Shown in pieces: positions 56,020-64,000 of a DNA stretch of 64,000 nt. The stretch's first letter is position 1. The number at the start of each line of letters is the position of its first letter. Made by a program: the position numbers and the translations under genes. Below the pieces are notes generated by a model, which searched no databases, was not told the origin of the DNA, and worked only from the letters and a program-made list of their open reading frames with translations. The DNA is from Calcarisporiella thermophila CBS 279.70 (taxonomy: Eukaryota; Calcarisporiellomycota). The stretch is from the NCBI RefSeq assembly GCF_041956535.1, contig NW_027192192.1, positions 1,149,980 to 1,213,979 on the forward strand, read 5' to 3'.

Positions 56020-56910
56020 ATGAACTCCAAGAGAATAAAAGTATTGATATATATTGATGGATTTGCTGATTGCCGAGGCTTCTAACACGCTCGTTTAAAT
56101 TTAGGGAGTGAGCGTAATCCGCCCAATTGTCTATGGAAACTTATCTGTTCCCTTGACCACGAAGAAAGCACAAGATCCAGATCATACGCACAAGTGGACG
56201 GTCTCAGTTCGAGGCGCGAATAATGAAGACATAAGCCATTTTGTTAAAAAGGTTGTATTCAAACTGCATGAAACCTATCCTAATGCAACACGAGGTAATT
56301 CTCTTTTCTTAAACATTATAATGCATACAAACTCCAGCGATTATTTTTGGATAGTAATCGAATCGTCTCCATTTGAGTTATCCGAAACTGGTTGGGGCGA
56401 GTTTGAAATAGTGATTAAGATCTACTTCAATCCTCTTTCGGGAGAAAAGCCTGTGACACTGTATCATCATTTACGGCTACATCCATACACGGAAGATGCT
56501 CTTCTCGCTGGGCAGAATAGCATACAAAAAATGAAATCGGTAGTGAGTTACAACTATGATGAAATCGTACGTACTTTGATTTGAACTTGAGGAGAAGGGC
56601 ATTGCTGAGACACCATTTCATTAGGTGTTCAATGAGCCGACGGAAGAATTCTACGAAGTTCTACTGAAAAACACAAATTCGCTGCTTCCTGCGAAGCGAA
56701 CCCCAAATCAGCCATATTGTCTGTTTCTACTCCTTGCTAAACTTCAGGCATTTATTTTACTAATTGTTTTTCCTCAATAATACAGGTACACAGACGGAGC
56801 AGGAAGAGATTGAGCGGCTCGATGCTGCTATCAGAAAGGTTCAAGAGCAACAGGCTTCTATTAAAGAGCGGCTACTGGCTGCGGAAAGAGAGTTACAGCA
56901 ACTAAAGTAA
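56020..56910 (+). CDS. YAF9: YEATS-domain protein, Yaf9/GAS41 type
   Basis: Reader of acylated histone H3 in the SWR1 and NuA4 complexes. Five exons: 56020-56040, 56105-56294, 56355-56566, 56625-56718 and 56786-56910. MNSKRIK joins GVSVIRPIVYGNLSVPLTTK. HTHKWTVSVRGANNEDISHF, FKLHETYPNATR, then VIESSPFELSETGWGEFEIV and YHHLRLHPYTED cover the YEATS domain (residues about 5-130) including the H-T-H-K-W and S-E-T-G-W-G-E-F pocket residues. The C-terminus is a coiled coil (ERLDAAIRKVQEQQASIKER, AAERELQQLK) that in Yaf9 binds Swc4. Length (about 213) and layout fit Yaf9/GAS41. Confidence 0.93.
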
Positions 56911-58120
56911 CTAGAAGATAGAGGATGATTGTAAATAGTGCTTGTATTTGTTAAATACCAATTATTTTTTCAATTGATGATAAGTATTTGTTTCATCTAA
57001 ACTGATCTGAGAATAAGGAAAGAAGGACAAGATTAAAATAACCAAGTTACCCAATGCAAAGATTTTAGCTGAACATATTATGGGAATTGGGATGATAGCC
57101 AAAAGAAAATAAACAGGATGTGTATTGCACTATTAAGAAAGTTTTACACGTGCTCTAATTCGCTGAATGTGTAAACCGATTCATAAGTTTTGCAATAAAA
57201 AGGGCATGAAATAGCAATATTGCAAGATTCGATATCAAAAGCAATTATTCAGGTTCAGATACAGCGAGCGATATACTGCAAACGAGAATATCGTAGTGAA
57301 TGGCTAGGTAATTAGCCAAAATCTTTCAATATCACAATGAAAAATATAAAAGGCGGTATCACCAATTTTAAGTTAAAGACATCGAGCCGAAGAGCAAATA
57401 CACAGATGCATTTGGCGATGTTTTCAGCTAATTATTATTGATAAAAGAACAACAAAATTTTGTCAATAGCAACCGTACGACAACTGACTGCTATATAAAG
57501 TGAAAATAAGCTCTTCCATATGAGTTTAATGAGAGTCCATAGGAAAGGCCGAATTTTGAAGCTATAGCTATTTTAGTATCTTTTTTTTACGTTAAAGAGA
57601 TAAGCTGTCAGACTTCGCATCCGCCCTCGCCAGGTGCTTGGAAATGAACACCGGCAAGTTCATCAATGAAGAAGCAACTGGACTTTAACCAGAGAGCTTC
57701 TTCCGCTTCCCTTTACGGGCAGTGCGATACCACTCATCGACCAGCTTAAACTGTGTGTCTATGTTGGAAAACAAAGACAAAGGTTAACAACTGTATACAG
57801 ATCCTGTAAAGTACAGTCGATGAGAAAACTAACTTTGCCCGCTTCTAGCTTTAATTTATAGGTTTTGGATAGCGGAGACTGAAATCTGGAGATATGGTAT
57901 TTCAATTTTTTAATTTTTCAATGCACAACCGTATTTGGTTCAACAGAGCGGACAACCAGCTGTAAGTTGTAATAGGAGAGTAAATCAATAAATATCGATT
58001 TAAATTCCTAAGAGAAAAGTTACGATTATCAAAATATACTGAGAATAGTGACTAGCTACAACCAAAAGAATAAAAATAAAGCGCTGTGCATTATATTAAG
58101 AAGCTAATTCACATTTATTG
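56911..58120. other. Intergenic region with a possible unresolved small gene (-)
   Basis: Mostly AT-rich and non-coding. On the minus strand a segment ending at about 57686 reads TQFKLVDEWYRTARKGKRKK then LSG and TAA, just after a good acceptor (CAACATAG). Further upstream in minus-strand order are possible exons with LVVRSVEPNT (about 57960) and KTYKLKLEAGK (about 57850). These look like pieces of a small basic protein, but I could not build a full model or name it. Confidence 0.3.
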
Positions 58121-58129
58121 TGGTTCCCT

Positions 58130-60735
58130 AAGTACAGCTTATTGGATTTAATATTCACGTTTATAAACACTCCTAATCTCCTCCTCCTCCTCCTCCGCCC
58201 CCGCCTCCACACCCCCCTCCACCACCTCCGCAGCCTCCCCCTCCACCGCCGCATCCTGCACTACCACATCCCGCACTACCACATCCCGCACTACCACATC
58301 CTGCACTGCCACATCCTGCACTGCCACATGCTCCTCCCGAACCTGCTATGAACAAAATCCAAAGGAAATGTATAAGTATCAATGCAAGAGGCTGTTGTAA
58401 ATAAACTCAATACCAAGTGCAGGACCCCAGCCAGCACCACATGCGGTTCCGACAAATATAGGGTACACTACTCCACATAATTCACGGTTAGCCTATATTG
58501 CAGAAACAATATAAATGCAAAGACTCACTTGGCATAAATCCGTAGTAGGAGGCAGCGGCGCCACACATCAAAGAACTATTTCAAACAATAACTGAGTTAT
58601 ATATATATGAAACACTAATAATTGTCATATTTGAGCTTACTCTCTGTGAGTAGACCCATCTCCATGTTCACGGGTCGCGTCGAGTTGTGAACTATACCGC
58701 GGCAATAACCCAGGGTGGTAATATCTACCAGTAAAGTCGGCTCCAGCTGGACCCCTCCATGGCTGGTTCCCCACCTGGCAAAGCTCAATAGTCTGTGCAT
58801 CCTCACCTATAGGCTGGTTTGCATTCAACACTGGGCTACATGACTTNNNNNNNNNNNNNNNNNNNNNNNNNNNNNNNNNNNNNNNNNNNNNNNNNNNNNN
58901 NNNNNNNNNNNNNNNNNNNNNNNNNNNNNNNNNNNNNNNNNNNNNNNNNNNNNNNNNNNNNNNNNNNNNNNNNNNNNNNNNNNNNNNNNNNNNNNNNNNN
59001 NNNNNNNNNNNNNNNNNNNNNNNNNNNNNNNNNNNNNNNNNNNNNNNNNNNNNNNNNNNNNNNNNNNNNNNNNNNNNNNNNNNNNNNNNNNNNNNNNNNN
59101 NNNNNNNNNNNNNNNNNNNNNNNNNNNNNNNNNNNNNNNNNNNNNNNNNNNNNNNNNNNNNNNNNNNNNNNNNNNNNNNNNNNNNNNNNNNNNNNNNNNN
59201 NNNNNNNNNNNNNNNNNNNNNNNNNNNNNNNNNNNNNNNNNNNNNNNNNNNNNNNNNNNNNNNNNNNNNNNNNNNNNNNNNNNNNNNNNNNNNNNNNNNN
59301 NNNNNNNNNNNNNNNNNNNNNNNNNNNNNNNNNNNNNNNNNNNNNNNNNNNNNNNNNNNNNNNNNNNNNNNNNNNNNNNNNNNNNNNNNNNNNNNNNNNN
59401 NNNNNNNNNNNNNNNNNNNNNNNNNNNNNNNNNNNNNNNNNNNNNNNNNNNNNNNNNNNNNNNNNNNNNNNNNNNNNNNNNNNNNNNNNNNNNNNNNNNN
59501 NNNNNNNNNNNNNNNNNNNNNNNNNNNNNNNNNNNNNNNNNNNNNNNNNNNNNNNNNNNNNNNNNNNNNNNNNNNNNNNNNNNNNNNNNNNNNNNNNNNN
59601 NNNNNNNNNNNNNNNNNNNNNNNNNNNNNNNNAATCGCGGCTTGCCCTCAAATATTCGATTGTATCAGCGCGTCTCTCTCTAATTTTCTCCCAATTACAG
59701 TAGCTGGGGTCATTGGTAGCAGTGCGTTTGAGATCCTGCATAGGGCAATTGTAGGCACGAAAGAGATAGGCGTATTCTTCGTTAATTAAATCATAATCAG
59801 GGAGACCAGTTTTTAGGTCAAGTAATGTGCCTCTAATCAAGCAGAAAAATGTGCGTGCATTGTAGATGAGTATAAAATCGAGTGACAATAATTTGCTATT
59901 GGCTTACGCTATAATGGTATTTGTAATATCCTCAAGAAAGCGCCAGGCACTGAGATTATCTGCACTAAGTCGACAAAGACAGCCAGTACAATTGAAGCTT
60001 GTACCCTTCGTAGTTTTCACCATGACAAAATCCTTCCTAGTAGTCATACTCAGTGGTTTTGCAATAGGATAAAGCTAATAAATCGATGGGGATACTCTAC
60101 CAGGATAGAGTAGTTGTTGTCCTGCACCAAGGACATTGAACTTGGTGCTTTATCTTATCGATGTTTCTCTCGTCAAGTATATATGGCTCATTTGTGTTCT
60201 GCTCCCAAAACCGAACTGCTTCCGGATCCATGTAGTTTAGATCGGTGGCAATAGCCTCATGCTGTTGAGACCCACATCAGCACAACTCTTAGCGCGAGAA
60301 ATTTGAAAATGCATCCATACCAAGGCTTCCAGTGGAAAATTAATCTCAATCGCATCCATCTTGTAGAGTCGAACCATATCCTCAGCATATCGAAAGGGAG
60401 AGAGCATGTGAGCATGCCACACAAGTGCGACATCTATGGGGAACACCCATACATAAGCATTAACAATACGCATCTGAGAAATGAATAACCTGAGACATAC
60501 CCCAAGGAGGGAGTGGAAGCGGATTCGGTTTCAACTTGTGGATGATTTGCATCCAGAGAGTGTAACGGTATTCTGCTCTATTCAGGTATAACTTGTCGAG
60601 TTCTTCATTATCCTGGATAGCCATCTGGTAGAACTTATGCAGGCACGCTAAATGCATGTGCAGCGACTGTGGAGTCACGACTTCATCTACATTGGTGGTA
60701 ATTTTTGGAGCGTCGGGAGGTAATTTATGATCCAT
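58130..60735 (-). CDS. Glycine-rich domain protein (GRDP, DUF1399), copy 1, with assembly gap
   Basis: Starts MDHKLPPDAPKITTNVDEVV at 60735. The DUF1399-type N-terminal region gives LACLHKFYQMAIQDNEELDK, YRYTLWMQIIHKL, then after an intron DVALVWHAHMLSPFRYAEDM and LNYMDPEAVRFWEQNTNEPY. A CPWCRTTTTLSW zinc-like pair and FNCTGCLCRLSADNLSAWRF follow, then INEEYAYLFRAYNCPMQDL. The gap removes the middle. Beyond it come CSPVLNANQPIGEDAQTIEL, GNQPWRGPAGADFTGRYYHP and small exons with MCGAAASYYGFMPS and YPIFVGTACGAGWG. The C-terminus is made of GCGSA units and Gly runs, ending GGD. GRDPs are found in fungi and plants, with unclear roles in stress or walls. Confidence 0.75.
58173..58350 (-). repeat. 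Gly/Cys codon repeat of GRDP copy 1
   Basis: Tandem 15-base units encode GCGSA five times (58250-58330), followed in the reading direction by GGN runs with spaced Cys (58180-58250). On the + strand this is a CCT/CCG/ACC microsatellite-like tract. Comparable tracts end copies 2 and 3. Confidence 0.8.
58847..59632. other. Assembly gap (N run)
   Basis: About 786 undetermined bases inside GRDP copy 1. Nearly identical sequence borders it at 58690-58846 and recurs at 63845-64000. The gap probably marks a repeat that the assembler could not resolve. Confidence 0.95.
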
Positions 60736-61880
60736 TTGATAATAATATAGTTTTAAAAGAGAACTGTCTCAGAGTTTAGAACTTATATAGCTATGATGAG
60801 CGTGTATACTGCAAGGTGTGATGCCACAACAATTGTGGCAAGGTGGAAAGCTAAAGCCAAATAAGGTTTCTTTTATACTAAATGAATGAAAACCGTAATG
60901 GTCATAAATTGATTGAAGGATATATGAATTTAGGATCTGATCTAGGCTCCGAAGAGAATCGAGATACTTTTTACCTTGCGAAACATACATGACGTAGAGA
61001 GACGGCATTTCGCTTTATTCTATACGCAAAGGCCAGTTATCCAGGCTCCACTTCTCACGTGGAATCAAAAGATGGCTTAACAGCAATGATTTTATTCTAT
61101 GAAGTGGATATTGGCATGATGTGATGAGGCTATACGGGATTTAAGAACCTATTTTATGCAGCGGATTAATAATAGAATCTTTCTCAAAATGTTAATTAGG
61201 CTGAAGAGGCAAATGTGGCAGTTCAACTCCATAGTTTCCACGGAGCATTATCAAACTGCTTTCTTTACCTAATTTCGTTATTATGTATAAGGACTATGGA
61301 AATAAAGTTGGGGAGAACTAGTCGGAGAAACTGCGAAAAATGAATATTCTTTTGTTCTCTTTCCTCTGATTTGAAATGCTTCATATGTTTGCGGTGGTTT
61401 GCAACAATCCATGTCCGATAAACACGCTTTCAACAAAATTTACTGACCATCACTACTTGAAAAATCGGTAATTTAAACGATTAGTTGACATTCTATTAAA
61501 AATAATACTAATTAAGATCAGCGTAAACAAATTTCGTGTCAAAGAAATGCATGGACATGGTGACAAGTAGAAGCCAGTAACACTGATTAAATAGAGACAA
61601 GATGAGCAGATTATAAGGGCTAGTTAACATGTTCAATCACGTGATATATGATAGCGTTTTCGTGGTGAAACGATCCAGACTGGCAGCATCGATTTTCAAT
61701 AATGTACACATCTGTGCTGGTCTGATCAAGTAAATGCATAAGGACGATTGATTAGTAAGCATCAGGCATTAGCCGGCAATAGGGGAAACGTGGAGAGACG
61801 CTAAGTTTTGTCAATGGTTGGTAAGTGAATTAGAGAGAGGGCGCCTGGGAGGTCACCTCGCTTATAGAGAGCTCCCTTTA
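60736..61880. other. Intergenic region upstream of GRDP copy 1
   Basis: AT-rich, without a convincing gene. The minus-strand frame at 60769-61008 has no recognisable feature. It probably holds the promoter of copy 1 and the 3' end of copy 2. Confidence 0.45.
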
Positions 61881-61882
61881 AC

Positions 61883-62850
61883 TCACAATTTCTTAACTGA
61901 AAATGAAAAATAAAGAGGAAATATAAAGGTGCAAAAACAAGGAGACAACGTAATGTTATAGAGCATCCGTAAATAGCTTAAAAATATGTTGGCTGTTTCA
62001 TTCATGTTATAATTCCGTATAGGATATATGGACCAAATGAACAAAGCTGGGTGGTTACGAACACCCACCACCACCACCACCACCACCACCACCACTACCA
62101 CCATCACAACTACCTCCTCCACAGCTATCTCCAGAGCAGTCTCCGCCACGTCTACCTCTCCTACCGCTGCCGCACCCTGCACTACCACATGGTCCTTCCG
62201 AACCTGTAATTAACAAAAATCAAAGGAAATGTAAAAGTATTAAAGTAAAAGTTGCTGTTGCAAATAAACGTCCTAACCATAAAATAGTGGATCCCAGATT
62301 GAACAGCCTGCAGTGCATGCGGTTCCAGCAAATATTGGATACATTTTACCCCATATATCACGGTTAGATAATAATGCAGAAACCATAGGTGTAGTGTGTG
62401 ATACTCACTTGGAATAAACCTGTAGTAAGAGGCAGCACCACCATTCAAAGAGCTGTGCCAAAAAAAAACTCAGTTATCCAGATTTGAAATATGAATAGCT
62501 AAAGATTCGACATATTTTAGGGCTTACTCTCCGCGATCAGACACAACTCCTCGGTGATTCGCCCTCTTTGCCCGGAATATACTGCAGCAATAGTCCTGGG
62601 TGGTAATATCTACCAGTAAAGTTAGCTCTAGCTGGACATCTCCATGGTTGATTCATCACTAAACGAAGCTCAATAGTCTGTGTATTCTCCCCTATAGGCT
62701 GGTTTGCATTCAACACTGGGCTGCACAACTTCTTTAGTTGTTTCATTCTGTAGGGAGGAAATACACAAGCTGCAAATATGCGCTCTGGACACTTGAACTG
62801 CTTGACGAGATCATCGGTTGTGTATGGCTAGTCGATTTTCAATATAAATA
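61883..62850 (-). pseudogene. GRDP copy 2, 5'-truncated
   Basis: On the minus strand the segment starts near 62850 with an exon reading DDLVKQFKCPERIFAACVFP and continues PYRMKQLKK, CSPVLNANQPIGENTQTIEL, NQPWRCPARANFTGRYYHPG, a small exon SLNGGAASYYRFIPS, YPIFAGTACTAG and a Gly/Cys-rich end with a run of Gly coded by an ACC repeat (62066-62100). It lines up with copies 1 and 3 but has many substitutions. No DUF1399 N-terminal half is found upstream before copy 3, so it looks like a decayed partial duplicate. Confidence 0.65.
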
Positions 62851-63240
62851 CTCTTGTGTCGCATTTACCACCGGCACAGGTCAAAAAGCCAGGGCCTATC
62901 CGGCAAACTGGATTATCATACTGGGTGAAAAGGTAAGAGTGGAAAACATTCGCCAACGATGGGAGAGAAACCCTTCCGCCCCGTGGACAATATTATCCGG
63001 CTATATTGTCGGTGTACAGAAGTGTATATTTTTAGTTATAAGGTTGGGAAATGAATTAGAGAAGAGAGTGAGGGGCTGGGGAACTCCTTTCTCGTAAAGA
63101 GGGGTATAATAATTATTTATTTCTAAACTGTAGACCAAATAATACAGTAAATCCGCAGGCAGAATGACGAGGAGCAATATAATAGAGCAATTGTAGGCGA
63201 TTTATTGACTATTTCAAAATGATTGTGATGCTGCATAAGA
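62851..63240. other. Spacer between GRDP copies 2 and 3
   Basis: A plus-strand open frame (62738-63097) crosses the 5' end of copy 2 and includes RQRWERNPSAPWTILSGYIV. It has no recognised domain and overlaps copy 2 antisense, so I do not call it a gene. Confidence 0.35.
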
Positions 63241-63248
63241 TACATGGA

Positions 63249-64000
63249 TTAAATGTACAATGGTGGACGGTTGCGGACATCCACCACTACCACCATCGCT
63301 TCAAATTCCTCCTCCGCCTCCTCCCCCACCTCCACCATCTCCACCACCTCCACCTCCACCTCCACCACCATCTCCGCCTCCACCACCACATCCTCCACCT
63401 CCACATCCTGCACTACCACATCCTGCACTACCACATCCTGAACATCCGCATGCTCCTCCCGAATCTGTAATGATCGAAAACCAAAGGAATGTATAAGTAT
63501 CATATTAACAAGTACTATCCCAAAAAATAAACTCTCTCACCAGAAAGTATAGGGTCACAGCTTACACCACAGCTGGCTGTAGCGCATGCGGTTCCGACGA
63601 ATATAGGATACACTACTCCACATAAACCACGGTTAGCCTATATTGCAGGAACAATATAAATGTAAAAAGCGAGACTCACTCGGTATAAACCAATAGTAGG
63701 AAGCAGCTCCACCACTTTTTGAAGAGCTGTACCCAAAAATAGCTCTGTTACCCAGATTTGAAATGGTATCAATTTGATATAACGTTGAACTTACTCTCCG
63801 TGACCACGCTTATCTTCGCGTCCTCTTTTTGCATCATGCTGTGAATTGTACCGCGACAATAACCCAGGGTGGTAATATCTACCAGTAAAGTCGGCTCCAG
63901 CTGGACCCCTCCATGGCTGGTTCCCCACCTGGCAAAGCTCAATAGTCTGTGCATCCTCACCTATAGGCTGGTTTGCATTCAACACTGGGCTACATGATTT
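63249..64000 (-). CDS. GRDP copy 3, C-terminal part (runs off window)
   Basis: The minus strand enters from beyond 64000 with KSCSPVLNANQPIGEDAQTI and GNQPWRGPAGADFTGRYYHP, then RREDKRGHGE-like sequence and small exons matching copy 1 (SGGAASYYWFIPS-like, then GVVYPIFVGTACA). It ends in a Cys/Gly/Val/Glu-rich tail around 63460-63280. The first 155 bases are almost identical to copy 1 (about three differences), unlike the divergent copy 2. The N-terminal half lies outside the window. Confidence 0.7.

Noticed and set aside
58173-58350. CRISPR-like look of regularly spaced 15-base units
   Set aside because: Units are contiguous codon repeats without unique spacers, in a eukaryotic gene.
58819-59888. 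Long frames through the second N run
   Set aside because: Artefact of Ns; only the GRDP parts on the minus strand at the flanks are real.
63219-63496. Plus-strand frames rich in His, Pro or Ser/Thr (for example HLHHHLRLHHH)
   Set aside because: Translations of the CCT/ACC repeat antisense to the Gly/Cys tail of GRDP copy 3.

Overview
The window looks like nuclear DNA from a filamentous fungus. Genes are compact and split by short introns of about 35 to 120 bases with GT...AG ends. Several families are fungus-specific: an APSES transcription factor, a Phx1-like homeodomain protein, Slm1/2, Rtt106, an Ams1-type mannosidase and fungal-type prephenate dehydrogenase. An exon-junction Y14 protein and a protein carrying the U11/U12-65K signature, with a Cys/Gly-rich GRDP (DUF1399) family, fit an early-diverging lineage such as Mucoromycota in the broad sense. 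That placement is inference. No ribosomal RNA or mitochondrial sequence is present, and all assignments were made by reading translations without database searches.

Layout. 1-9.4 kb: Rad26/CSB helicase N-terminus (-), a 75-residue orphan (+), a TBC-domain protein (+), Rtt106 (-), a C2H2 zinc-finger factor (+) and a homeodomain factor (-). 9.4-12 kb is gene-poor. 12.06-20.4 kb is a retroelement island between a tRNA-Leu and a tRNA-Pro. It holds two LINE copies in series, a rearranged Ty3/Gypsy relic with one LTR, a tRNA-Gly-like gene, a diverged tandem repeat and a third LINE copy interrupted by an assembly gap. 20.5-33 kb: a COPI-associated/Tvp15-like membrane protein, prephenate dehydrogenase, an APSES factor, a GPI-type surface protein, an arrestin-like protein and ribosomal protein uL2. 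33-44.3 kb: an intron-rich alpha-mannosidase, a flavin-binding split-barrel protein, a U11/U12-65K-like protein and Ctf4/WDHD1. 44.6-52.5 kb: an Slm1/2-like F-BAR/PH protein, a small orphan, a G-protein alpha subunit and a RasGAP. 52.9-56.9 kb: a multi-pass membrane protein, mitochondrial uS14, Y14 and a Yaf9/GAS41-type YEATS protein. 58.1-64 kb: a tandem cluster of three GRDP copies with a second assembly gap.

The genes do not form one pathway. Chromatin and replication (Rad26, Rtt106, Ctf4, YEATS), signalling (G alpha, RasGAP, Slm, arrestin) and RNA processing (U11/U12-65K-like, Y14) recur. Many neighbours are divergent pairs with short shared promoter regions. The most striking pattern is in the island. 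The LINE copies at tRNA-Leu and tRNA-Pro both have their 5' ends 86-87 bases upstream of the tRNA, in the same relative orientation and with target-site duplications. The Gypsy LTR ends 24 bases upstream of a tRNA-like sequence. This suggests retroelement families that home to Pol III genes.
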